A DNA stretch of 64,000 nt. It comes from Acidaminobacter sp. (GTDB taxonomy: Bacteria > Bacillota_A > Clostridia > Peptostreptococcales > Acidaminobacteraceae). Where the stretch lies: NCBI GenBank assembly GCA_009881125.1, contig WXFH01000011.1:21700-85699 (forward strand), in the 5' to 3' direction. The position numbers were made by a program, and so were the translations under genes. The notes below the pieces were generated by a model. The model was given only the letters and a program-made list of their open reading frames with translations, was not told the DNA's origin and did not search any database. Shown here one piece after another: positions 26,304 to 34,632 of the stretch (position 1 is its first letter; each line of letters starts with the position of its first letter).

Positions 26304-28019
26304 CTATCTCGGCGGCATTCCGGATGGACCAAAGGTCACCTTATCCGCAGGCTCCCACCAGAGCGGCACTTTAATGCTGTCGGTAGTCAGCTTTCCTTTG
26401 CCGTTGCAAACGTCCTTAGCCGCCTGATAACCCGCCTGTGCGTGACGAATGACGCCTATGCCTGAGTCGACTGTCAGGGATGCCTCAAGGCGAAGGTCTG
26501 CCTCTTCCGTGCCGTCCGCGATCATGGTGACGCCGGTGTGAACCGCTTCACCCATGGAGTAGTTCGCCTGGATAGCGATCAGGTCGCAGCCCGCCGCGCA
26601 GTTGAGGAGGCCGTTCAGGTATGGCCAGTCAGAGATCAGGTCGCCGCCGTCCAGCATATTTTCAGACTCAAAGGTAGGATTGACAATGGAGCCAGAGTCG
26701 AGGTTGTCTCTGGAAAACGCCACAGGACCCTTGACTTCGCCTTTTTTGATAAGGTCGTTGACCGCGAGGCCAAAGCGCTTACGCTGGCCAAAGCCCATGT
26801 AGCAGATTCTTGCAGGGAGCGCCTCAATAGGCAGATTCTTTCTGGCAAGCTTGATCCAGCGCTCTACGAGGGGGTCGCCGGCGCAGATTTCAAGGGCAAG
26901 GTCGTCGAGACGGGCGAGGTCGGAGGCTTCTCCGGAGGTGCAGATCCATCGGAATGGGCCGCGGCCTTCGCAGAAGAGCGGGCGAATGTATTCAGAGACA
27001 AAGCCAGGGATCTGCTTCGCTTCTTCCGGCGGCATGCCTGCATCCATACACTCTTTGCGGATGCTCGTGCCATACTCAAAGACCTCAACGCCTTTCTTTG
27101 AGAAGGCAATCATGGCGCGCAGCTGCTTCTGCATGGACTCCCGGGCGTCAGTCAGGTAAGCCTTTCTGTCGCGGGCACGATACTCGTCCGCCTGCTCCCC
27201 CGTGTAACCGGCCGGGATATAGGAAATTGGATCATGGCACGGGCACATTTCGCTGACAATGTCCGGCTGGAAGCCCTTATCATAAGCCTCCCAGAAGATC
27301 TCCGCCGCGTTGCCCACGACGCCGATCGATAACGGCTTTTTAGCCGCGGCATGCTCTTCTGCAATTTTTCTAGCCTCATCAAAAGAATGTACCATCATGT
27401 CCATGTAGTTCTTGTCTATTCTGCGCTGAATGACGCGCTCGTCAGCGTCGACAATGATCGCGACGCCGCCGTGCATCTTCATGGCCCAGCTCTGGTTGCC
27501 GCCCATGCCGCCAGCGCCGGCTGTTAGATAAATCCTTCCGGCAAGGTCATTGTCAAAACGCTTAATAGCAATGGCAGACAAGGTCTCAAAGGTCCCCTGA
27601 ATAACCCCTTGTGTGCCGATGTATTCCCAAGGCGCCGCCGTATAGTTGGCAAACATGGTGAGGTTTTTGTCCTGTAGATCGTAAAAAGTCTCCCAAGTGG
27701 CTTTCATGATATTGGTGGTCGCCATGACAACGCGCGGCGCGAGTTTGTGGGTCTTAAAAATCGCAACCGGCATGCCGGACTGAACGACTAAAGTTTCATT
27801 GTCCTCCAGCTCTTTGAGAGACTGGACGATCGCATGATAGGACTCCCAGTTTCGGGCGCACTTGCCGTTTCCGCCGTAAATGACGAGAAGCTCAGGAATT
27901 TCCGCGTTCTCCATGTTGTTTTCCAGCATCCTGAGGATCGTTTCCTGCTTCCAGCCTTTGCAGCGAAGGGTATCTCCGCGCTGAGCCTTAACCGAGTAAA
28001 GAATTTCTGCGTTTGCCAC
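26304..28019 (-). CDS. hutU: Urocanate hydratase (copy 2)
   Basis: Tandem duplicate of the gene at 24286. It has the same length (571 residues), the same GTG start behind AAAGGAGG and near-identical sequence over long stretches, including GAGGMGGNQSWAM and CPCHDPISYIPAGYTGEQ. Scattered exchanges (IVQSLKE for IVKSLKE, FRWICTSGEA for FRWTCISGEA) show they are real paralogues, not an assembly repeat. It has its own sigma-54 promoter and upstream palindromes. Together the two copies suggest a dosage need or differently tuned isozymes. Confidence 0.95.
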   Translation of the reverse strand: MANAEILYSVKAQRGDTLRCKGWKQETILRMLENNMENAEIPELLVIYGGNGKCARNWESYHAIVQSLKELEDNETLVVQSGMPVAIFKTHKLAPRVVMATTNIMKATWETFYDLQDKNLTMFANYTAAPWEYIGTQGVIQGTFETLSAIAIKRFDNDLAGRIYLTAGAGGMGGNQSWAMKMHGGVAIIVDADERVIQRRIDKNYMDMMVHSFDEARKIAEEHAAAKKPLSIGVVGNAAEIFWEAYDKGFQPDIVSEMCPCHDPISYIPAGYTGEQADEYRARDRKAYLTDARESMQKQLRAMIAFSKKGVEVFEYGTSIRKECMDAGMPPEEAKQIPGFVSEYIRPLFCEGRGPFRWICTSGEASDLARLDDLALEICAGDPLVERWIKLARKNLPIEALPARICYMGFGQRKRFGLAVNDLIKKGEVKGPVAFSRDNLDSGSIVNPTFESENMLDGGDLISDWPYLNGLLNCAAGCDLIAIQANYSMGEAVHTGVTMIADGTEEADLRLEASLTVDSGIGVIRHAQAGYQAAKDVCNGKGKLTTDSIKVPLWWEPADKVTFGPSGMPPR

Positions 28020-28078
28020 TGATGGTTCCTCCTTTTATTGGGTGTTTCATGGATTTTTGTTTCTTGCCAAACTATATA

Positions 28079-28095
28079 AGCAAGTGGCGTGCCAA
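28079..28095 (-). promoter_or_regulatory. Sigma-54 promoter of hutU copy 2
   Basis: The minus strand reads TTGGCACGCCACTTGCT, a perfect -24/-12 element of the same layout as the one at 26058. It is 60 nt upstream of the GTG start. Confidence 0.9.
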
Positions 28096-28182
28096 GTTTA
28101 GCGACCATCGGCAAATATCTTTGAAAGCGTTGGAAATGCTGGATATAAATTTTACAACGCCAACAGAATAACACACCCCCAA

Positions 28183-28235
28183 AAAAACGAAAGACAGCAG
28201 CATGTATAAATTTCATACACGTTGCTGTCTTTACG
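28183..28235 (-). terminator. Terminator after sigma-54 activator with embedded palindrome
   Basis: The arms AAAGACAGCA / TGCTGTCTTT flank TGTATAAATTTCATACA (28203-28219). On the minus strand the stem is followed by TTTCGTTTTTTT. It stops transcription of the activator gene before the hutU promoter, and its centre is also a candidate activator site. Confidence 0.7.
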
Positions 28236-28249
28236 CCTTAAACTCTGAG

Positions 28250-28265
28250 TGTATAATATTTTACA
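28250..28265. promoter_or_regulatory. Putative activator-binding palindrome upstream of hutU copy 2
   Basis: TGTATAATATTTTACA is a 16-nt inverted repeat with one mismatched pair. It lies about 155 nt upstream of the sigma-54 promoter and is of the same form as the palindrome at 26204. Confidence 0.6.
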
Positions 28266-28289
28266 CCCTGTATAAAAACTTCACGGGTG

Positions 28290-29741
28290 TCAGGACGTCA
28301 CTTTTTCAATCCCCAGCCGCTTCATTTTGTAAAGCAGGCTCTGGCGGATGATCCCAAGCTCCCGGGAGGTGGAGGAAATGTTGTAGCCGTTGCGGCCGAG
28401 CGCTTCCAAAATAATTTCCCGCTCGAAATGATCCATGCGGTCATTGAGCCCTTCCCGTTTGACCTGCTTTGGCCGCTCCGCCTTGGGGTCAATTTTGAGC
28501 GAGGCCTTCAGATAAGAGGGCAGATGTGTTCCCTCCAGCACCCGGTTTTGCTCATCGTTATGGACCATCAGGTTTTCTATGACGTGTTCCAGCTCCCTGA
28601 CGTTGCCCGGCCATTCATAGTTTTCAAATGCCCGTTCGAGAACCTCGGAAAGCTGCTCCACATGGGTATTGAGCATGTGATTGTACTTTTGAATGAAGAA
28701 GCGGGTCAGACACCGGACATCCTCCGGGCGTTCCCTGAGGGGTGAAATGTAAAGGCTCAGGCCCCCAATCCTGTAATACAGGTCTTGTCTCAGCTTGCCC
28801 TCGCTGATCAATTTCATGGGATCCTCGTTCATAGCGCAGACGACGCGGCACTTGACGGGAACAAACTCAGATCCTCCTACCCGGTTGACCTTGCGCTCCT
28901 GTAAAACCCGCAGCAGCTTGGTCTGCATGGACACCGGCATGGAGTTGAGCTCATCCAGAAAGAGCGTTCCGCTCCTGGCGTCCTCGAAAAGCCCGCTTCG
29001 GTCCATTGCGCCGGTGTAGGCGCCTTTGACCGTACCAAACAGAATGCCCTCCAGAAGGTTTTCAGGAATCGCGGCGCAGTTGATGCCTATGAAGGGCTCT
29101 TTGTGCTTCTTCCCGTGGTTGTGAATGCTCTGGGCAAACACTTCTTTGCCGGTGCCGGTTTCCCCGACAATCAAGACGTTGTTGTCGAGCCAGGCGATCT
29201 TCTGGGCTTCCTTGATGAGCTGCCGGGTGGCCTCGCTGTCACCAATGAGGTTGGTAAAATTGTACCGCGTGCCATTGCCTGCGTCCTCCACCGGCTCCTG
29301 ATGGTCTGGGTCCAGGCTCAGGAAGCGGCGCTTGAGCTCGATGGCCTCTTCCAAGAGGGAGTGCAGCTTGGTTTCATTCTTGCTGATCGAAAAGACACCG
29401 ATAGCCTCTCCGTTTCGAAGCACAGGGTAGGTGCTGTAGGACACATATTTGGGGATGCCGTTGTTGACGGCATGGGCTTCGTAGCGGTTTTCAATCGCCT
29501 TGCCGCTGGTCAGGACTTTACGGTGCTCTGACTCGTTGTCAGGATCGTAACCATAGGCTTCCCAGAGGGGTTTGCCTATGATGTCCTCGCCATGAAGCTC
29601 TTCCAGCTTTTCCTGGGCGTGATTGTAGACGATCAGCCGGCCATCGGCATCACTCATGACGACGCCGTCTGAAATTGAGTCAAGTATTTTCTGAAACGCG
29701 AAGAGCAGCATTTCAGGGTCTGCTTTAGCATAGACAGCCAT
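28290..29741 (-). CDS. Sigma-54-dependent activator (PAS-AAA+-Fis)
   Basis: Enhancer-binding protein that remodels sigma-54 polymerase by ATP hydrolysis. The 483 residues have an N-terminal PAS sensor (about 8-125, GVVMSDADGRLIVYNH...). The AAA+ domain (about 165-400) has Walker A GETGTGKE, the sigma-54 contact loop GAYTGA, and LFLDELNSMP as Walker B. A Fis-type helix-turn-helix (NISSTSRELGIIRQSLLYK) is at the C-terminus. It has the layout of the RocR/TyrR-like activators of amino-acid catabolism. It sits directly upstream of the two hutU genes with sigma-54 promoters, so it is very likely their regulator, sensing a histidine metabolite or redox state by the PAS domain. Confidence 0.95.
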   Translation of the reverse strand: MAVYAKADPEMLLFAFQKILDSISDGVVMSDADGRLIVYNHAQEKLEELHGEDIIGKPLWEAYGYDPDNESEHRKVLTSGKAIENRYEAHAVNNGIPKYVSYSTYPVLRNGEAIGVFSISKNETKLHSLLEEAIELKRRFLSLDPDHQEPVEDAGNGTRYNFTNLIGDSEATRQLIKEAQKIAWLDNNVLIVGETGTGKEVFAQSIHNHGKKHKEPFIGINCAAIPENLLEGILFGTVKGAYTGAMDRSGLFEDARSGTLFLDELNSMPVSMQTKLLRVLQERKVNRVGGSEFVPVKCRVVCAMNEDPMKLISEGKLRQDLYYRIGGLSLYISPLRERPEDVRCLTRFFIQKYNHMLNTHVEQLSEVLERAFENYEWPGNVRELEHVIENLMVHNDEQNRVLEGTHLPSYLKASLKIDPKAERPKQVKREGLNDRMDHFEREIILEALGRNGYNISSTSRELGIIRQSLLYKMKRLGIEKVTS

Positions 29742-29845
29742 GACTGAAGGCCTCCTTAAGTGCGAAGAGTGGTGCCAGGAGGAACATGGAAATGGTGCCG
29801 GGCGCCTTTTCCTCCTGGTTATGAAACGTCAGCGAATTTCTTCAG

Positions 29846-30982
29846 TTACCGGGGATCTTCAATCCTGCCAAATCTCAGAATTTTTTCGTGAAAGGTTACG
29901 GACAGGTCCTCTTCCAGGGTCTTCAGGAAGGAAAGGTCCTGGGCTGTGGCCAGAACAATGGCATAGCCCTCGTTGGCATAGCGGGCGGTGCGGCCGACAC
30001 GGTGAACGTACTCCTCGGTCTTCTTTGGCACATCCGCGCTGACGACGACATTGAGCCCAGCTATATCCAGCCCCCGCGCCGCGAGGTCCGACGCGATCAG
30101 CACCTGGTAGCGGCCGGATCTGAAGCCTTCCATGGCATCCTTTCGGTCCTGTCGCTCAGAAGCGCCGTATATGGCCTTGGCGCTGACCTTGTGATGAATC
30201 AGGAATTTTTCCATATTCTGAATATGGTCATTCTTATTGAGGAACACCAGAATTTTCTCCGGCTTCAGCGCGCTGGCGATCTTTCTGACAGCGTCGGCTT
30301 TATCCCTGAGATCGCATTCCACGTAGAGGTGCGTGATGTTTGGATTGACCAGCGTCCCTTCCAGCCGGATGACCTGGGGTGTTTTCATCATTTCTGTGAG
30401 CACGGTCTCGGCCTGTGGGGTTATAGAGGCTGAAAACGCCATGAGCTGACGGTCACGCAGCGTCGCCTTGATCACGGTCCGGCAGTCCGCCAGCTTGGTG
30501 TCGTCCATCAGCCGGTCCGCCTCGTCGAGAACGATGGTTTTAACCTCATGCATCTTAAGCTTTTTCATGGCAATCAGCTCGGTCATTCTCCCCGGCGAAC
30601 CCACCACGATCTGCGGCTTGCTCTTCAAGGCTTCCACCTGCCGCTTCAGGCTGGTTTCACCAATAAGCACCTGACACTGAAGCGCCAGCCCCGCATTTTG
30701 AGCGAGTTTCTTGACCTCGTTGGCGATTTGAACGCTGAGCTCATGGGTCGGACTGAGCACGACCGCTTGAAGCGCTTTGGAAGTCACATCAATAGATTCA
30801 AAAATGGGCAGCAGATAGGCCAGCGTCTTGCCGGAACCGGTGACAGACTGAGCAATGACGTCCTGACGGGCCAGCCCTGTAGGGATCACCGCGCCCTGAA
30901 TCTCTGTAGGGGTGACGATACCGGCTTTCGACAGGCCTGTGATTAAGGCGTCTGAGATGCCGAGTTCTTTAAATGTTTTCAT
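29846..30982 (-). CDS. DEAD-box RNA helicase
   Basis: ATP-dependent RNA-unwinding protein of 378 residues holding both RecA-like domains with little extra tail. The Q-motif region TPTEIQGAVIP, motif I VTGSGKT, motif II VLDEADRLMDD, motif III FSASIT, and the C-terminal IASDLAARGLDI and HRVGRTARY are seen. It lacks the long basic C-terminal tail of CshA/DbpA types, so it is a minimal helicase of unclear target, perhaps ribosome assembly or cold-shock RNA handling. The ATG follows AGGAGG. Confidence 0.94.
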   Translation of the reverse strand: MKTFKELGISDALITGLSKAGIVTPTEIQGAVIPTGLARQDVIAQSVTGSGKTLAYLLPIFESIDVTSKALQAVVLSPTHELSVQIANEVKKLAQNAGLALQCQVLIGETSLKRQVEALKSKPQIVVGSPGRMTELIAMKKLKMHEVKTIVLDEADRLMDDTKLADCRTVIKATLRDRQLMAFSASITPQAETVLTEMMKTPQVIRLEGTLVNPNITHLYVECDLRDKADAVRKIASALKPEKILVFLNKNDHIQNMEKFLIHHKVSAKAIYGASERQDRKDAMEGFRSGRYQVLIASDLAARGLDIAGLNVVVSADVPKKTEEYVHRVGRTARYANEGYAIVLATAQDLSFLKTLEEDLSVTFHEKILRFGRIEDPR

Positions 30983-31029
30983 GGAATCCTCCTGATGGGC
31001 CTTTAAAAGGCCGTTCCTCTAAATTTAAG

Positions 31030-31046
31030 TGTATAAAGATTATACA
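31030..31046. promoter_or_regulatory. TGTA-TACA palindrome upstream of helicase gene
   Basis: TGTATAA-AGA-TTATACA is a perfect 17-nt inverted repeat, 48 nt upstream of the helicase start. It resembles the palindromes upstream of hutU and could be a site for the same or a related regulator. Confidence 0.45.
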
Positions 31047-31131
31047 CACTTTAACACATGTTGTCTTCTAAATCTACGTTTGAATTATTACAGATGCTTC
31101 CCGCAACCCTTTTGAAACCCTTTTCAAGACG

Positions 31132-31206
31132 TTTGCCGATGGTCGATAATATTACAATTTCATTACCGCCCCGTCACCAAGTTGAAAGTTGTCCGCGTCA
31201 CCAAGT
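31132..31206. repeat. Short dispersed repeats between helicase and lipoprotein genes
   Basis: TTTGCCGATGGTC (31132-31144) is a copy of the GCCGATGGTC repeat. It is followed by two copies of GTCACCAAGTT (from 31173 and 31197), the second within GTCCGCGTCACCAAGTT, which recurs at 50802 and 58098. No gene is seen in 30983-31294. Confidence 0.6.
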
Positions 31207-31294
31207 TAAAGTTCTGGAACCGTTGGCGGATGAGTTTCGTCTAAACCATTGAACGCCAGATCCATTGGCAGATAGCTCCACGGAGGTGAATAGA

Positions 31295-31831
31295 ATGACA
31301 AAATTAAAAACTATCATGACGCTGACAGGACTTGCGCTGCTGATCCTTGTGATGGTCCTCGTCAGCGGATGCACTGGACAAAAGACAGATCCAAACGGAA
31401 CCATAGAGCCTTCCGAAACCACAAATGGTTTTGTGCCTCTGGCAGAAGTACCGGAGGACTACCCTTTTGAAACCGCTGTGGAACGCGGTGACGTCGTCAA
31501 TCTACACGGCGAGCTGACCAATACAGAAGCTTATGAAAAGTTTAAGAGCACCCTGGAAAAGGGCGAACCGACCTTCATGCGCTTTGTGGCATTTACCATT
31601 GAAGGCGACCCCATTCTTATGGATGTCAATTATGACGGAACTGTATTTCATCTCACCCAGGATGTGAGCCGCGATGCTTTCTCGGGCGGCATAGACAAGG
31701 TCATGAGCTATACTTATGACGCTTATGAGATCCTGGCGGATGGACGGATCAGAGTTTTCGATGCGGCTGCAGAGCAGCCTGTTCCACAGACTGAGACCCC
31801 GGAAGAGGTGATCTTGCCGATTGGAATGTAA
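31295..31831 (+). CDS. DUF4362-like lipoprotein
   Basis: A 178-residue membrane-anchored lipoprotein. A hydrophobic signal is followed by the lipobox VSGC near residue 27. The mature part contains ERGDVVNLHGELTNTEAYEKF, then FTIEGDPILMDVNYDGTVFHLTQDVSRDAF, the pattern of DUF4362 (small secreted proteins of Bacillota, function unknown). The ATG at 31295 follows GGAGGTG; an upstream TTG is less likely. It precedes another exported protein but with 132 nt between them. Confidence 0.75.
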   Translation: MTKLKTIMTLTGLALLILVMVLVSGCTGQKTDPNGTIEPSETTNGFVPLAEVPEDYPFETAVERGDVVNLHGELTNTEAYEKFKSTLEKGEPTFMRFVAFTIEGDPILMDVNYDGTVFHLTQDVSRDAFSGGIDKVMSYTYDAYEILADGRIRVFDAAAEQPVPQTETPEEVILPIGM

Positions 31832-31963
31832 TTATCAGATTGAGGTCTTTTAAGACAGACTGTCATCAAAGGAAGTTATAAGGGTACTAATGTAGCGAGT
31901 CATGGAACAATCTCCAATTAAACAGTTAAGCACTCCATCAACCCAAAAAAGGATGTGAGCCAA

Positions 31964-34354
31964 GTGAAAAAAATGCTATCCATTTTGATGCTGGTCGTGC
32001 TGGCATTAACAGCCGCTGTGCCGGCTATGGCCGAAACGACCGCCGGAGACGGATCGATTGCGCTCTATATAGGCAGCCCGCTGACGCTCTCAAACGGTGT
32101 CGTCAGCCCACTGGATCCGGATAATCCTAACGTGGCAGCCATTGTCCACAAAGACAGGACACTGGTTCCAGCACGTGCCGTGGCGGAGCACTTTGGCGCC
32201 AAAGTCAGCTACGACGCGCCTAAACAAGCCGCTGTGATCGAATACGGCGGCAAAATGTTCATCTTCTACTTCAACAAAAACTATTACGACCTGATCGTAA
32301 CCGGTCAGCCGGCTAAACGCGTCACCTTCGATACCGAGACCCTCGTGATCGAAAACCGTTCCATGCTGCCGCTGCGCGTCATCTGTGAAGATGTACTCGG
32401 CAAAGCAGTCAGCTACGACAGCAACGTGGTCCTCATTGGCGACAAACTCGTCAATCTCGCGGCAGATCAAACGCTGCGGGAAAGTATCCGCGCCAAAATT
32501 GGTCAAGCTGTCAAAGTGTCCTCACTCTGGCAGTTGAAGACGCTGCTTTCCAGCAGCATTAACCAGTATGGCTACAGCGGCGGCTTGAAAGATGCCGTTC
32601 CTGAAACTGCCGCTCCTGCAGCTGAGTCGCCTGCTGAAGCCCCAGCACCATCCGCGCCTGCAGAGGATTCGGCCTCCGGTGGCGGCGACAGGGACTTCTC
32701 CAGCACCAACGAGCAGGTCGAGGGCATTGAAGAAGCTGACGTCGTAAAAACCGACGGCAAATTCATCTATGTCGCGTCCGGCAACGTCGTCAGCATAGTC
32801 CGCGCTGATGGCAGCGACATGAAACTCACCGATACCATTCGCATGCCAATAGATGAAAAATATGGCCAGGGCATTCACATTTCTGAGCTCTATATTGACA
32901 GCGGCCGTCTCGTGATCCTGGGCTCAAGGAGCCTCCCGCAAGTTCGGCCTGTGGATCTTCCATTGATGGAGTCCGGTACGGTGACAGAACCTGCCCCAAT
33001 GCCTGCTATGGATGGCGACACCAGAATCGGCATCATGCCGCCTTACTACAGCAAGAGTTTTGTCTATACCGGTGTCTATACTATCAGCGACACAGGCAAA
33101 GCGGAACTCCTGAAGGAATTTGAGCTTGAAGGCAATTTGCTCTCCAGCCGCAAAAAAGACGACACTGTTTACTTGGCCGTCAACAAATATAACTACTACT
33201 ATATTATGGAGGATGTCCTCCCAATCCTTCGAGATACCGTGAAGAGCGATGCATACAAACCACTCAGCATCAACCAGATCATGTACTATCCGGGCAACAC
33301 GACACCGGAATATCTGATGGTGGCTGCAATAGACATTCGCGATGAAGGCACCCCTTCCACCGTGGAAGCTATTCTCGGAAGCGGCACTCAGATTTATATG
33401 AATGATCAGGCACTGTATATCGCGCGTCAGGATTACAGCGACATGTCCGGCTCCACCACCAGCCTTTCCAAGTTCAGCATAGACGGACTCAAGATTGGCT
33501 TCGCAGGCGGCGGCAAAGTCAAAGGCACGCTGCTCAACCAGTTTTCCATGGATGAACACAACGGTTACCTGCGCTTGGCGACAACGCGCTGGGCTATGGA
33601 AACCACCAATGCAGTCTATGTCCTCGACGATCAGCTTAACGTCGTTGGCGCCGTCGAAAATATGGCACCGGGTGAAACCATCTACTCCGCAAGATTCATG
33701 GGCGACAAGGGTTACGTGGTCACCTTCAGACAGATTGACCCGCTCTTCGTCCTCGATCTGTCTAATCCAAAAGCGCCTAGAATTACCGGGGAACTTAAGG
33801 TTCCGGGCTTCTCCAACTATCTCCACCCGGTTGAAGAAGACTTGATCCTTGGCATTGGCCAGGGCACTCAAGACATTTACACCAGAGACTCCAACGGTGA
33901 AGAAATCGTCGTTGGCACCCGCACCGCAGGTATTAAATTCTCACTCTTTGATGTCTCTGACATGGGTAAGCCTAAAGAAATCCAAACACTGACACTGGGC
34001 GGTTCCGGCAGCTATGCCGAAATGCTCTACAACCACAAAGCGATTATGTTCGATCTCAAAAACCAAATGATTGCTTTTGATGGTACTATTTCAGATCAGG
34101 ACAGCCCAGACAAGACCAGAGTGGATTATTTCAACGGCGCAGTGGTCATGACCTATGACGCCCAGGATGGATTCGATGTCAAAGGCCAAATCGAAAGCCT
34201 GCCTGCGCTCTCCTCCCCTGACAACATCTACTATTATTCATGGGTTCGCCGCCTCTGCTACATTGGCGACACCCTCTACTATGTTCAGGACGGCCGCATT
34301 CGCGCTTTCGACAAAACCACCCTTGAATCCGAGGGAAGTATTACAATTTATTGA
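31964..34354 (+). CDS. Secreted beta-propeller protein with CAO-N domain
   Basis: Exported protein of about 796 residues. A signal peptide ends near VPAMAE. Residues 25-170 form a copper-amine-oxidase N-terminal-like domain (RTLVPARAVAEHFGAKVSYD, NRSMLPLRVICEDVLGKAV), which in Bacillota often anchors or decorates extracellular proteins. An Ala/Pro/Ser linker at 205-240 follows. The rest is a secreted beta-propeller domain beginning TNEQVEGIEEADVVKTDGKFIYVASG, with repeated ...VLDLSNPKAPRITGELKVPGFSNYLH. Such proteins may bind wall polymers or metals; the function is unknown. GTG at 31964 is preferred (AAAGGA ten nt upstream). Confidence 0.88.
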   Translation: MKKMLSILMLVVLALTAAVPAMAETTAGDGSIALYIGSPLTLSNGVVSPLDPDNPNVAAIVHKDRTLVPARAVAEHFGAKVSYDAPKQAAVIEYGGKMFIFYFNKNYYDLIVTGQPAKRVTFDTETLVIENRSMLPLRVICEDVLGKAVSYDSNVVLIGDKLVNLAADQTLRESIRAKIGQAVKVSSLWQLKTLLSSSINQYGYSGGLKDAVPETAAPAAESPAEAPAPSAPAEDSASGGGDRDFSSTNEQVEGIEEADVVKTDGKFIYVASGNVVSIVRADGSDMKLTDTIRMPIDEKYGQGIHISELYIDSGRLVILGSRSLPQVRPVDLPLMESGTVTEPAPMPAMDGDTRIGIMPPYYSKSFVYTGVYTISDTGKAELLKEFELEGNLLSSRKKDDTVYLAVNKYNYYYIMEDVLPILRDTVKSDAYKPLSINQIMYYPGNTTPEYLMVAAIDIRDEGTPSTVEAILGSGTQIYMNDQALYIARQDYSDMSGSTTSLSKFSIDGLKIGFAGGGKVKGTLLNQFSMDEHNGYLRLATTRWAMETTNAVYVLDDQLNVVGAVENMAPGETIYSARFMGDKGYVVTFRQIDPLFVLDLSNPKAPRITGELKVPGFSNYLHPVEEDLILGIGQGTQDIYTRDSNGEEIVVGTRTAGIKFSLFDVSDMGKPKEIQTLTLGGSGSYAEMLYNHKAIMFDLKNQMIAFDGTISDQDSPDKTRVDYFNGAVVMTYDAQDGFDVKGQIESLPALSSPDNIYYYSWVRRLCYIGDTLYYVQDGRIRAFDKTTLESEGSITIY

Positions 34355-34380
34355 CAAAGCTCTGGCACCAAAGTGAACTT

Positions 34381-34561
34381 GGTGTCAGACACCAATCTAA
34401 ACTGAGTGTCAGACACCAATCTAAACTGAGTGTCAGACACCAATCTAAACTGAGTGTCAGACACCAATCTAAACTGAGTGTCAGACACCGACCTAAACTG
34501 AGTGTCAGACACCGACCTAAACTGAGTGTCAGACACCGACCTAAACTGAGTGTCAGACACC
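34381..34561. repeat. 24-bp tandem array with GTGTCAGACAC palindromes
   Basis: It starts with GGTGTCAGACACC (34381-34393), then seven exact-length 24-bp units ending GTGTCAGACACC. Four units begin AATCTAAACTGA and three begin GACCTAAACTGA, so the array shows block-wise sequence drift. There are eight palindromes in 181 nt. No cas genes are nearby and spacers are not unique, so it is not a CRISPR. Confidence 0.92.
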
Positions 34562-34567
34562 AAATTG

Positions 34568-34613
34568 AAAAAGGCGGCAGGGACAAAAGTTCGATTTGTC
34601 CCTGCCGCCTTTT
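34568..34613. terminator. Strong bidirectional terminator
   Basis: The arms AAAAGGCGGCAGGGACAAA / TTTGTCCCTGCCGCCTTTT form a 19-bp stem between the converging beta-propeller and hydrolase genes. Confidence 0.85.
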
Positions 34614-34632
34614 ATGGTGCCATAATTTTCGT

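Noticed and set aside
32924..33871. 315-codon frame antisense to the beta-propeller gene
   Set aside because: Opposite strand of a clearly conserved gene, with no RBS or recognisable domain; a by-product of codon bias.
34381..34561. Tandem repeat array as a CRISPR locus
   Set aside because: The unit is a 24-bp direct tandem with no unique spacers, and no cas gene is near.
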